Positions 15,102-22,968 of a stretch of 35,181 nt of DNA are shown here, piece by piece. The translations under genes and the position numbers were made by a program. The stretch spans positions 1-35,181 of the forward strand of contig JAPPEG010000344.1 of NCBI GenBank assembly GCA_028875345.1, written 5' to 3'. Positions within the stretch are counted from its first letter, which is position 1, and every line of letters starts with the position of its first letter. The notes beneath the pieces were generated by a model that saw only the letters and a program-made list of their open reading frames with translations, was not told the DNA's origin and ran no database searches. Origin of the DNA: Gemmatimonadota bacterium. Lineage in GTDB: Bacteria > Latescibacterota > UBA2968 > UBA8231.

Positions 15102-17327
15102 TCAATAAGCCAAGCTGACCATGCCGACGCCGCGCTCCTGGCCAGTACCAGCCTCCAGCGTCACGCTGAACAGATAGTTGCCTGGGGGCACTGCCTCCCC
15201 AGCATCGTTTTTGCCATCCCAAAGACGAGCATGACGCCCGCTACTGTCGAGTCCGCGGTAAAGATTCCGCACCGGCCGACCCGCTAAGTCGCGCACGACG
15301 ATTTTTACATCGGTCGGTCGAGCGATATTGGTGATGTCGTACTGGATCGTAGCTTGGTCGTTTATGCCGTCCCCATTGGGGCTAAAGGCCCCGGGGACCG
15401 CATGCACGTTGACCAGCAAGTCGCCGACGATCGGCACGGCCACCGAAAGGTTCCCGCTGAAAGGCGTACCCAAAGGCTGCAAGTCCGGATCGGCTTCACC
15501 CAGATCGGCGGCATTACCCGACACCACATCTTGGGCAATCTGCACTTCCTCGCCCGAATTGAACGCCCGCGTCGTAAAGGTCGTGCCGAAACGCAGCACC
15601 GCGTTGTCGAAGGTCACCCGCACCTCAGTGCCATCCTCGGCGACCATTGGGAACTCAAAAATGAAGCTGTTGTCAGTGGCCTCAACCACCGCAAAGTCGC
15701 CGCGCTGGAACGGCAACTGGTCGAGTGCCGCGCCGCTGAAGTCGGCCTCAGTCGTTGTGCCGTCCGACCGCCGGATTTCTATCAGTCCCACGTTTTCGAC
15801 CTTAAGCGGGGTATCAATCTGTAGCCGATTGAAGCCGCGGTCGAGTCCCGGGCGAAGTTTGCTCAACACGGCGAGGGTAAAGTCCGTTTTTTCGCCCAAC
15901 GCCGCTTGGCGCGGGACGATCTCGGCGATTAACTCCTCGGCAAAAGGCGAAGGCAGTACCTCAAAGGAAATCCCCCCAACGCCAGTGGCTGACTCGAACT
16001 CGTCGCTAGAGAACTCAATCGCGAACTGAAAATAGCGCCGCGGACTCGGCGAGACTACCGGCACCCCCTGCAATGCATCGGCCAAATCGGCGTCCGACTC
16101 AACCAGCGCGCTGACCGGATAGGGCGGCGACCACGCGCTCCAGTTGGTCACGTCGTTGCGGATATTGCCCTTGTCTTCATTGCGCAACCGACCGAAGTCG
16201 GTGGCCGTCAGCGAGATCTGCTCCTGCTGCTCCAGCGACAGATCCTTGAATATCTGCAACGCCTCGCGCAAATCGACATCCTCGTTGTCGAGCACCGTCT
16301 CAACCAAAGTTTTCAACTCTTCATCCTCGACGTCAGCGGCGAATTTCCACGGCACTTCGTCGCCACGGGCCGTGGTCCCCGTCTGTCTAGATCCACCGCC
16401 CAAGCGGAAAATCTGCTCGCCCGGGCGAATTTTGTTGTATTCGACCGGCTGCGGGTCGTTGCCAGTACGGGTGCGGATCAAGACCCGAGATAGCCCACTG
16501 TCGCCCGCCTTCTGTTCGACCCAGCGCAGCGTTCCAAACAGCGACAGGTCGCCGAAGTCAAAGACATTGGAGATATAAGTGGCCTCGGGCACAAAACCAG
16601 TGCCAAAGACTTGGAATTCAGCCAAGTCAAAGCCCGTTGACGTCAGCGACTTGAGCCGCACGAACCGCACGTACTGGGGCGGGATCCGCACATCAACTAC
16701 CGGATCTTCGTTTTGGTTGACCAGCACCACAGTCTCGCGGATTGGCACTCCCTCTCGCTGAGTCTCGGGTGTACCGTCGTTGATAAATATCTCGAAGGCG
16801 CGCATAAAATCGTTCTGGTATGGAAATGCCGCAGCGGGAAACGCCGGGTCGGCGTTGCGGGGAAAAAACTTGAAGCGATTGATCCCGAAGCGGGCCCCTA
16901 AGTCCAGATCGATGATAATACCCAACACGCGCGCGCTCTGGCCACCAGCACTAGCGCGCAAATCCAGCGCCGTCTCGCCATCATTGTCGATGATACTGGG
17001 CAATTCCGGCCGGATGTTGATGGTATTAGGCGAGGTGATCGAGCCGCCGCGGGCTTCGGAATTAGCGCCAACGGCGATATTGAGCGTAGTATCAGCGCGC
17101 TGGGGAAAAATCCAATTTCTGAACCCCTCGGCATTGAAGTCGATGACCCCGCCGGGTGCGTTGGTATTTTCCACCGAAGTCGCGCTGCGGATGACCGTAG
17201 CTTGAATCTCCCCACCACCACTGACCCAATCCAGACCGCCTTCGCCGCCGACGATCACGACTTCAGCGGCAGCCGACCAGCCTCCGAGTAGGCACAATAA
17301 GAGAGCACATACGCTGGCGCGTTTCAT
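15102..17327 (-). CDS. Secreted discoidin/FlgD-Ig-type surface protein, operon leader
   Basis: 741 residues from the ATG at 17327; a TTG two codons earlier is also in frame. Signal peptide MKRASVCALLLCLLGGWSAAA. NWIFPQ occurs about 65 residues in. A discoidin-like domain covers roughly 115-245 (IIIDLDLGARFGINRFKFFPRN, then LAEFQVFGTGF). A middle domain follows with RTGNDPQPVEY, NWSAWSPPYPV (about residue 400), RRYFQFAI and GFNRLQIDTPLKV. The C-terminal FlgD-Ig/CHU_C-like domain starts at FSPNGDGIND (about 648), includes DLAGRPVRNLYRG, LWDGKNDAG and PPGNYLFSVTLE, and ends in MVSLAY. It is more distant from the pair at 2472-6340 than they are from each other. First gene after the divergent control region; the next gene starts 7 nt downstream. 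Confidence 0.9.
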   Translation of the reverse strand: MKRASVCALLLCLLGGWSAAAEVVIVGGEGGLDWVSGGGEIQATVIRSATSVENTNAPGGVIDFNAEGFRNWIFPQRADTTLNIAVGANSEARGGSITSPNTINIRPELPSIIDNDGETALDLRASAGGQSARVLGIIIDLDLGARFGINRFKFFPRNADPAFPAAAFPYQNDFMRAFEIFINDGTPETQREGVPIRETVVLVNQNEDPVVDVRIPPQYVRFVRLKSLTSTGFDLAEFQVFGTGFVPEATYISNVFDFGDLSLFGTLRWVEQKAGDSGLSRVLIRTRTGNDPQPVEYNKIRPGEQIFRLGGGSRQTGTTARGDEVPWKFAADVEDEELKTLVETVLDNEDVDLREALQIFKDLSLEQQEQISLTATDFGRLRNEDKGNIRNDVTNWSAWSPPYPVSALVESDADLADALQGVPVVSPSPRRYFQFAIEFSSDEFESATGVGGISFEVLPSPFAEELIAEIVPRQAALGEKTDFTLAVLSKLRPGLDRGFNRLQIDTPLKVENVGLIEIRRSDGTTTEADFSGAALDQLPFQRGDFAVVEATDNSFIFEFPMVAEDGTEVRVTFDNAVLRFGTTFTTRAFNSGEEVQIAQDVVSGNAADLGEADPDLQPLGTPFSGNLSVAVPIVGDLLVNVHAVPGAFSPNGDGINDQATIQYDITNIARPTDVKIVVRDLAGRPVRNLYRGLDSSGRHARLWDGKNDAGEAVPPGNYLFSVTLEAGTGQERGVGMVSLAY

Positions 17328-17396
17328 AGGCAAAAGTTTGTCGATAAGTGAATTCAGATTCGAAAATGCAATAAGTTCTTTATTATAAAGGCATTA

Positions 17397-17417
17397 TGCG
17401 CAGCCTACCACTGCGCA
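17397..17417. promoter_or_regulatory. Inverted repeat TGCGCAG-n7-CTGCGCA, candidate operator
   Basis: Perfect 7-bp arms at 17397-17403 and 17411-17417 with a 7-bp spacer. It covers the place where a -35 box would lie for the minus-strand TATAAT at 17382-17387. Arm spacing of 14 bp centre to centre suits a dimeric regulator. No T-run follows, so a terminator role is unlikely. Confidence 0.45.
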
Positions 17418-17423
17418 ATCTCC

Positions 17424-17437
17424 TAGTTGGCCAACTA
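17424..17437. promoter_or_regulatory. 14-bp perfect palindrome TAGTTGGCCAACTA, candidate operator
   Basis: Self-complementary 14 bp centred between 17430 and 17431, 2 bp before the plus-strand TATAAT at 17440. A palindrome of this length is unlikely by chance at one given place, and its position suits a repressor or activator site for one or both divergent promoters. Confidence 0.45.
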
Positions 17438-17578
17438 TTTATAATCAATAGCCATTAACGCCGCAAGCATCTTTCAAACCCTGCCTCATCCCATCGCCCC
17501 GGCGCTTTACTTTCATTCCCTCCCTTTTTCTTTATATTCGTTTTTTCTTGTTCTCAAAATTAGGAGTATCCCAGTACC

Positions 17579-19273
17579 ATGAAAATGAAGCATCTCAACG
17601 CCTTGCTCTTACTCAGTTGGCTCTTCGCCGCCTGCGAAAGTCAGCAGCAACCGCCGTCCTCGCCGGGCGAACTCGTCGTTGCCGAGGTTGGCGACAAGCC
17701 GATTACCGCGGCTGAGTTCGCCGAGTTCTCTTCCCTGATCCCCGAAGGTATGCGCGAAGGGGACACGCCGCTGGCCGTCGCCCGCAATCTGCTCAACAGC
17801 CTGATCGACAAGGAATTACTCCTACAAGAAGCCCAGGCGTCCAATATCGAAAATATGACTTGGTTTATCGACGAGCTGACCAACTACGAACGCTCGCGCA
17901 TCTTGCGTCTCTACGAGCAACGAGAAATCATCAGCAAGCTGAACATCACCGAGGAAATGGTCGATGCCCACTATCGCGCAACCCGCCGCGACCGCTCAAT
18001 CCGCCTCGGCGGCATCATGGTCGATACCGAAGAAGAAGCCAACGCCCTCTACCAGCAGCTTCAAGAAGGTGCCGATTTTCACCAACTAGCCCGCACCCAC
18101 TCGGTCCATCGCGAAAGCGCCGAGCGCGGCGGCGATACTGGGCTGTACCAATTGCGCGACCAACTCATGCCCGAAGTCGTAGCCAAAGTAGCCGACCTAG
18201 AAATCGGTGAAATTGCTCCGCCGGTGTCGATGCTCGTAGCCCGGGAGCAAAAGTTTGCCATCTTCACCGTGCTCGACGAGATCCCAGCGCCGCTCGAAGC
18301 CTCCGAGGCCCGCATCCGCGAAGAATTGCTCATCGCCCAGCGCAACCAGCGTCTGCAAACCATGCTCGATTCGCTGCGGGGTGAATACCATCCTCAACCG
18401 CAACCGCAGAACCTCGCCCTATTGGCCGAGCGCATAAGTCATTTCACTGGCGAGGAGTTCACCCCCACCGAGGACGACGCGGCCTTACCTGTCTGCACCT
18501 TTGGCAAAGGAGACCCCATCGGCTTGGGAACATTCGTCGAGACTATCCGCCAGATGAGAATAGCGCCGCAAATGCTGATCGACACCGAGCGCGCCGCGGA
18601 CTTGCTCGACCGCCGGGTCATCCCCGAACACCTGTTCATGTCTGAAATCATCAACGCCGGGTTGGACCAAGATCCCGAGTTCCGCGCCAGCATCGCCGCC
18701 AAGCGCCAAGAACTTATGGTAACCGGCCTCCGCAAGATCATGGTTGACCAGCATCTGTCGGTCACTCCAGAAGAGGCTCGCACCTTCTATGATGAGCACC
18801 CGGAGAAATTCACCAAACCCACGACCACCGTCGCCATCGAAATTCTAGTCACCAGCGACTCGCTAGCTCAGCATCTGTTTACTGAGCTAGCACAAGCCAC
18901 TGAAGCCGAGGCCGAAACCCTCGCCGTGCGTCACAGCGAACGCGCCGAAGCCCTCCACCACAACGGACGCATCAATTTCAATATCTACACCGAGCAATTC
19001 TTCCCCGGCGTCTCCGACTTGGCTCAAGATCTCGAGGTTGGCCAAGTGGGCGGCCCAGTCCGCACCCAGCGAGGCTATTCGGTTTTCAAAGTCTTGGATC
19101 GCCAACGCGAACACATCCCCTATACTGAGGACTCAGAACGACGCGCCCGAGCCTACGTGCTCATCGACAAAGCTCAGAACCGCTACGTCGAATACGTGCG
19201 TAGTCTGCGCAAAATCTATCCGATAACCATTCACGAAGATCATTTGAAGCAGTACACCGCCGCCCAAAGCTGA
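17579..19273 (+). CDS. Parvulin-type peptidyl-prolyl isomerase lipoprotein (SurA/PrsA-like)
   Basis: 564 residues; the ATG at 17579 has AGGAG 12 nt upstream, and a second ATG two codons later is possible. The lipobox LFAAC puts the lipid-modified cysteine at C19. A helical N-terminal chaperone-like segment (about 30-135) precedes a first rotamase domain at about 138-235 (IMVDTEEEANALYQQLQEG, GGDTGLYQLRDQLMPEV, LEIGEIAPPV). A helical middle (240-410) leads to a second, diverged rotamase-like domain at about 415-507 (VAIEILVTSD, LEVGQVGGPVRTQRGYSVFKVLD). Known: SurA/PrsA-type proteins chaperone exported and outer-membrane proteins in the periplasm. Inferred: it helps fold the barrel-like and discoidin proteins encoded divergently. 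Its stop overlaps the next start by 1 nt (TGATG), so the trio is translationally coupled. Confidence 0.88.
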   Translation: MKMKHLNALLLLSWLFAACESQQQPPSSPGELVVAEVGDKPITAAEFAEFSSLIPEGMREGDTPLAVARNLLNSLIDKELLLQEAQASNIENMTWFIDELTNYERSRILRLYEQREIISKLNITEEMVDAHYRATRRDRSIRLGGIMVDTEEEANALYQQLQEGADFHQLARTHSVHRESAERGGDTGLYQLRDQLMPEVVAKVADLEIGEIAPPVSMLVAREQKFAIFTVLDEIPAPLEASEARIREELLIAQRNQRLQTMLDSLRGEYHPQPQPQNLALLAERISHFTGEEFTPTEDDAALPVCTFGKGDPIGLGTFVETIRQMRIAPQMLIDTERAADLLDRRVIPEHLFMSEIINAGLDQDPEFRASIAAKRQELMVTGLRKIMVDQHLSVTPEEARTFYDEHPEKFTKPTTTVAIEILVTSDSLAQHLFTELAQATEAEAETLAVRHSERAEALHHNGRINFNIYTEQFFPGVSDLAQDLEVGQVGGPVRTQRGYSVFKVLDRQREHIPYTEDSERRARAYVLIDKAQNRYVEYVRSLRKIYPITIHEDHLKQYTAAQS

Positions 19274-20805
19274 TGATCTCCCCCCTGTGGGCGCTTTGCT
19301 GCCTCCTTCTAATACCATTCGGCGCACGCGCCGACCGCGCCGACACCACCATCGCCGACCAGACCTACGCCCTGCTTCCGGCGGCTGACTTGCTTTCTCG
19401 CCTACAGCGGGCAAAAGAGCCGATCCACCTCCGCGCCACCGCTGTCGTCGGCCCTCTCTACGCCCCAACTGCCGGTATCGACACCGTGCGCGCCTCTTTT
19501 CATCTCGACGACGTCTTCTTCTTCGACGAGGTCACTCTCAACAACGTGATCTTTCTCGCTCCAGTGCAGGGCGAGCGCATTACATTCGCCGGTGGCCTAT
19601 CACTGATAAATGCCCATTTCCACAGCGCATTCGGCCTGCGCGCAAGCCGGTCTGGTAAGCATCTCAACTTCAAACAGGCGGTCTTTAGTGCCGACGCCGA
19701 CTTTGCCGATGGCGATTTCGCTGGCCCCAATTCGTTTATCAACGCCCGCTTCGCCGGTACCGCCCGCTTCGCTCGCACCCATTTTGCGACCGCTGCCTAC
19801 TTTGAAGGCACCCACTTTGCCGGTCAGACCGACTTTACCGACGCCCGCTTCACCGGTGTCGCTTCCTTCAAGGACGCCCGCTGGAATGGCCCGGCTTCTT
19901 TTGCTGGTGCCCGCTTTGCCGAACGCGCCCTCTTCTGGCGGAACCAGTTTCTCGCCACAACCGACTTTGCCGCGGCCCGTGCCGACGGGGAGATTTCCTT
20001 CAACCGAACTACTTTCGCCGACCAAGCTCATTTCGCTGACTTCACCTTCGCCCAAGCCGCCCACTTCACTAACGCAACTTTCGCCCGCGCAGACTTTGGC
20101 GGTAGCTACTTCCGCAAAGAGGCCGACTTTAGCGGCGTCCAAGCGCAGACCCTGCGTTTCAACGCCTTTTTCAACCGCTCCCTCGACCTGAGCCGCACCG
20201 CTATCGGCACCCTCGATCTGCACCCAAGTACCCAAGCTGATTCAACCTTTGCCGCAAGCGCCCAACTCTATTTGCAGCAAGCCTATTTCGAGCGCCTTCG
20301 CGTCCGCTGGGCGCACGTGCGCCACCGGCTAGCCACTGCCGACTCGGTGTCGTTCGCCACGCTCGACCCGGCCTACAACAGCCTGCGGCACCACTTCCTC
20401 GCCCAAGGACTAAAAGACGACGCTATAGCCTGCGAGATCGAGCGCCTAGACCGCCAACGGCGCGCTCTTAGCTGGGCCGCGCCCAAACGTTGGGGGTTGG
20501 AGTTGTGGAATCTCTGTTCCCGCTATGGCACCGCCCCGCTACAACTCGTCCTCTGTATCCTCGGCAGCATCCTCCTTTGGGGGCTGGTCTATCGGCTGGC
20601 CTCTAGCACTCTGCGGTCCGCCAACGGCGACGAACGTCCCACCTTCGCCGACTGCATCGGCTTCAGCATCCACACCTTTACCCGCACCGATTCCTATCCC
20701 TGGTACGCGACCGGCAAGCTCAAACTCTTCGCCACCTTCCAAATTCTGCTGGGCTGGGCCTCGATCGGCTTATTGCTCGCCGTGATCCTAGCGCATCTGC
20801 TGTGA
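19273..20805 (+). CDS. Pentapeptide-repeat protein with C-terminal two-helix pore-like domain
   Basis: 510 residues, starting in a TGATG overlap with the chaperone gene. Signal peptide 1-20 (..LLLIPFGARA). Residues about 75-300 form a right-handed beta-helix of the pentapeptide type: phenylalanines recur at alternating 5- and 6-residue steps (133, 138, 144, 149, 155, 160, 166, 171, 177, 182, 188, 193, 199, then W204, 210, 215, 221, 226, 232), the ARF/ADF pattern of the Pentapeptide_3-like subclass. After an alpha-helical linker (about 325-400), two hydrophobic helices (421-441 and 485-510) flank a re-entrant-looking segment FSIHTFTRTDSYPW (464-477). This matches the layout of a two-helix potassium-channel pore, but the TxGYG filter is absent. 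Role unknown. Its last 4 nt overlap the next gene. Confidence 0.82.
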   Translation: MISPLWALCCLLLIPFGARADRADTTIADQTYALLPAADLLSRLQRAKEPIHLRATAVVGPLYAPTAGIDTVRASFHLDDVFFFDEVTLNNVIFLAPVQGERITFAGGLSLINAHFHSAFGLRASRSGKHLNFKQAVFSADADFADGDFAGPNSFINARFAGTARFARTHFATAAYFEGTHFAGQTDFTDARFTGVASFKDARWNGPASFAGARFAERALFWRNQFLATTDFAAARADGEISFNRTTFADQAHFADFTFAQAAHFTNATFARADFGGSYFRKEADFSGVQAQTLRFNAFFNRSLDLSRTAIGTLDLHPSTQADSTFAASAQLYLQQAYFERLRVRWAHVRHRLATADSVSFATLDPAYNSLRHHFLAQGLKDDAIACEIERLDRQRRALSWAAPKRWGLELWNLCSRYGTAPLQLVLCILGSILLWGLVYRLASSTLRSANGDERPTFADCIGFSIHTFTRTDSYPWYATGKLKLFATFQILLGWASIGLLLAVILAHLL

Positions 20806-22427
20806 GTACTTTGTGGCCTTGGCTGGCCGCCCTCGCGCTGTTGGGCGGTTGCACCGCTGAACCTCCTGCGTCCACCACCTCAATCCACTTTGTCGATGTC
20901 GGCCGGGACGCCGGCTTGGACTTTACCCACTTCAACGGCTTTTCTGGAGAGTACTACTACGTCGAAACATTCGGCGCTGGGGCCGCCTTCCTCGACTACG
21001 ATGGCGATTGGGACCTCGACCTCTATCTAGTCAACGGCACTTACCTAGAAGGGCTTCCCCCCGATCCTCTACCGCGCAATCACCTCTACCAAAATCAGGG
21101 GCAAGGAACCTTCCACAACGCAAGCGGCCCTACCGCCGCAGCCGACCCAGGCTACGGCTTCGGAGTCTCGGCCGCTGACTACGACGGCGACGGCGATCAG
21201 GACCTCTTCGTCGCCAACTACGGCCCCAATGCCCTCTACCGCAACGACAGCGGCACCTTCACCCGCAATGAGGCCGGCGTCGAAGACCCACGGTGGGGCA
21301 CCAGTGCCGGTTTCTTCGACTACGACTTGGACGGCGACACCGACCTCTTCGTCGCCAACTACGTTCACTTCAGCCTCGACGCCAATATCGTCTGCAAGGT
21401 CGGCAAGACCCGCTCCTACTGCGAGCCGGCCGCCTATGCCCCAATCGGCGACATCCTCTACCGCAACGACGGCAACCGCTTCACCGACGTCACCGACCCG
21501 GCCGGCATCACCTTAGAAGGCCGTGGCCTCGGTGTAGCCTTTGCCGACTACGACTTGGACGGCGACACCGACCTCTACGTGGCCAACGACGGGACGATGA
21601 ACTTTCTCTACGAGAACCAACGCGGCACTTTTGCCGAGGTCGGGCTGGCGGCCGGCACCCGCTACGACGAGCACGGCCACGCCGAGGCTGGCATGGGCAC
21701 CGACTTTGGCGACTACGACCGCGACGGCGATATGGATCTTTTCGTCACTAATTTTGCCTTTGAGACCAACACGCTCTACCAAAACGATGGCCAAGGCCAG
21801 TTCGCCATCGCCTCTGGGCGGCTTGGGCTAGGCGAGGCCTCGCTCCAGCCCCTCGGCTTTGGCACCCGCTTCTTCGACTACGACAATGACCGCGATCTCG
21901 ACCTCTTTGTCGCCAATGGCCACGTCATGGACGTGGTCGCCGAATGGGATTCGACCCAGACCTACCGCCAGACCAATCAGCTATTCCGCAACGAGGACGG
22001 CCAACACTTCGCCGACGTCTCTGCCAGTATGGGACCAGCCTTCGCCCAAGCCAATGTCGGGCGCGGCACGGCCGTGGCCGACTACGACGACGACGGCGAT
22101 CTCGACCTGCTAGTCACCACGGTGGCCGCCCCACCACGCCTGTTGCGCAACGACAGCGGCAACCGCCACCACTATCTGCAAATTTTCCTCACTGGTCGCA
22201 CCCATCCCGATGCCCTTGGTGCCCGCGTGGCCGTCACTGCTGACGGCATTCGGCAAACGCAGGAGCGCCAATCGGGCAGCAGCTATCTCTCCAGCCACGA
22301 CCCGCGGCTGCACTTCGGCTTGGGAACGGCCACCCGCGCCCGCGTCGAGATCACGTGGCCCTCCGGTCAAGTACAGACCCTCGAAAACGTCGCCGCCGAT
22401 CAGATCCTCCGAATCGAAGAACCATAG
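20802..22427 (+). CDS. FG-GAP/VCBS and ASPIC/UnbV lipoprotein (CRTAC1-like)
   Basis: 541 residues starting with GTG at 20802, inside a GTGA overlap with the previous stop. The lipobox LLGGC places the lipidated cysteine at C17. Seven calcium-loop repeats of the form DYDxDGDxDLxVxN are spread through the first 440 residues (for example DYDGDGDQDLFVANY, DYDLDGDTDLYVAND, DYDRDGDMDLFVTNF, DYDDDGDLDLLVTTV), giving a beta-propeller as in integrin alpha chains. The end (about 450-535: DALGARV, SGSSYLSSHDPRLHFGLG, ITWPSGQ) is a clear ASPIC/UnbV domain. Known: such proteins are extracytoplasmic and probably bind ligands or partners with calcium. It shares an operon with the parvulin and pentapeptide genes; its partner is unknown. 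Confidence 0.92.
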   Translation: MSTLWPWLAALALLGGCTAEPPASTTSIHFVDVGRDAGLDFTHFNGFSGEYYYVETFGAGAAFLDYDGDWDLDLYLVNGTYLEGLPPDPLPRNHLYQNQGQGTFHNASGPTAAADPGYGFGVSAADYDGDGDQDLFVANYGPNALYRNDSGTFTRNEAGVEDPRWGTSAGFFDYDLDGDTDLFVANYVHFSLDANIVCKVGKTRSYCEPAAYAPIGDILYRNDGNRFTDVTDPAGITLEGRGLGVAFADYDLDGDTDLYVANDGTMNFLYENQRGTFAEVGLAAGTRYDEHGHAEAGMGTDFGDYDRDGDMDLFVTNFAFETNTLYQNDGQGQFAIASGRLGLGEASLQPLGFGTRFFDYDNDRDLDLFVANGHVMDVVAEWDSTQTYRQTNQLFRNEDGQHFADVSASMGPAFAQANVGRGTAVADYDDDGDLDLLVTTVAAPPRLLRNDSGNRHHYLQIFLTGRTHPDALGARVAVTADGIRQTQERQSGSSYLSSHDPRLHFGLGTATRARVEITWPSGQVQTLENVAADQILRIEEP

Positions 22428-22452
22428 AAGAGCATTTCCTCTCTTTTCTTTT
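22426..22452 (+). terminator. Probable intrinsic terminator after the ASPIC/UnbV gene
   Basis: Stem AGAAGAG / CTCTTTT (22426-22432 with 22441-22447, one G-U pair) with an 8-nt loop, then CTTTTT. The stem begins inside the stop codon region. It is AT-rich and weak, but well placed before a new promoter. Confidence 0.5.
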
Positions 22453-22467
22453 TGCGACAAAAATCAC

Positions 22468-22503
22468 TTGACAAATCGCCCAATCGCGCATTATTTAGCG
22501 ATT
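22468..22503 (+). promoter_or_regulatory. Promoter and candidate BlaI operator
   Basis: Consensus -35 TTGACA at 22468-22473 and -10-like TATTTA at 22492-22497, spaced 18 nt. The hexamer AATCGC occurs at 22474-22479 and 22482-22487 (8-nt period) and inverted as GCGATT at 22498-22503. All copies touch the core promoter, so a bound repressor would block RNA polymerase. BlaI-family proteins commonly repress their own operon from such overlapping dyads. The assignment to BlaI is inferred from location; the hexamer is not the classical TACA/TGTA half-site. Confidence 0.6.
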
Positions 22504-22584
22504 CAAAAGGCTAATTTATTCGCGTTTTGCCATCCGCCGTCTGAAGTCTCCGGACCTTAAGACGGCTTTCAAAGAGAAGGTACT

Positions 22585-22968
22585 ATGCCCCGCAAACGCA
22601 CCGAGGGTCTCACTGATCGCGAGGCCGAAATCATGGCCGTCCTCTGGCAAATGGGCCAAGCCAGCGTCGAGGACATCCGCCAGCGACTCGAAGGCCGTCC
22701 CGCCGCCAGCACTGTGCGCTCATTGCTAGCCATTATGGCCGAGCGCGGCCTAGTGGCCGACGACAATACCGTGTACGCCAAGAAGTACCGCCCCAAACTC
22801 GACCAGAGCCAAGCCCAAGATTCGGCCCTGCGGCGCGTCATTGACCGCCTCTTTTCCGGCTCAACCGAAGAACTGTTGGTGCGTCTAATCGACGAAGGTG
22901 CCGTGGACAGCGCCCAGCTTGAGCGCCTGCAAAAACGCCTGCGGGAACGCCGAGACCAAGGCGAATGA
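22585..22968 (+). CDS. BlaI/MecI/CopY-family transcriptional repressor
   Basis: 127 residues, normal length for the family; ATG at 22585 with GAAGG upstream. The winged-helix DNA-binding domain covers about 8-72: LTDREAEIMAVLWQMG, VEDIRQRLEG, AASTVRSLLAIMAERGLV and the wing VYAKKYRPKL. The C-terminal helices (about 76-125) form the dimerisation part (ALRRVIDRLFSGSTEELLVRLID). Known: BlaI-type repressors are inactivated after signalling by a BlaR1-type M56 protease, which is encoded two genes downstream. Inferred: it controls its own operon through the dyad at 22474-22503, including the thioredoxin-like cargo gene. No beta-lactamase is present in the window, so the inducer need not be an antibiotic. 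Confidence 0.92.
   Translation: MPRKRTEGLTDREAEIMAVLWQMGQASVEDIRQRLEGRPAASTVRSLLAIMAERGLVADDNTVYAKKYRPKLDQSQAQDSALRRVIDRLFSGSTEELLVRLIDEGAVDSAQLERLQKRLRERRDQGE

Larger units (their letters stand above)
17328..17578. promoter_or_regulatory. Divergent control region between surface operon and chaperone operon
   Basis: 251 bp of relatively AT-rich sequence between divergent genes, with no open frame of note. Minus strand: exact TATAAT at 17387-17382, 55 nt before the ATG at 17327. Plus strand: exact TATAAT at 17440-17445, and a second, weaker TATATT at 17533-17538 closer to the gene at 17579. No good TTGACA is found for either, which would fit activator-dependent promoters. Two perfect palindromes lie between the two TATAAT boxes and are listed separately. 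Confidence 0.6.

Noticed and set aside
20990-22110. Repetitive DNA suggesting a repeat array
   Set aside because: The periodic similarity is fully explained by the DYDxDGDxDL codons of seven FG-GAP repeats; it is not a separate DNA element.
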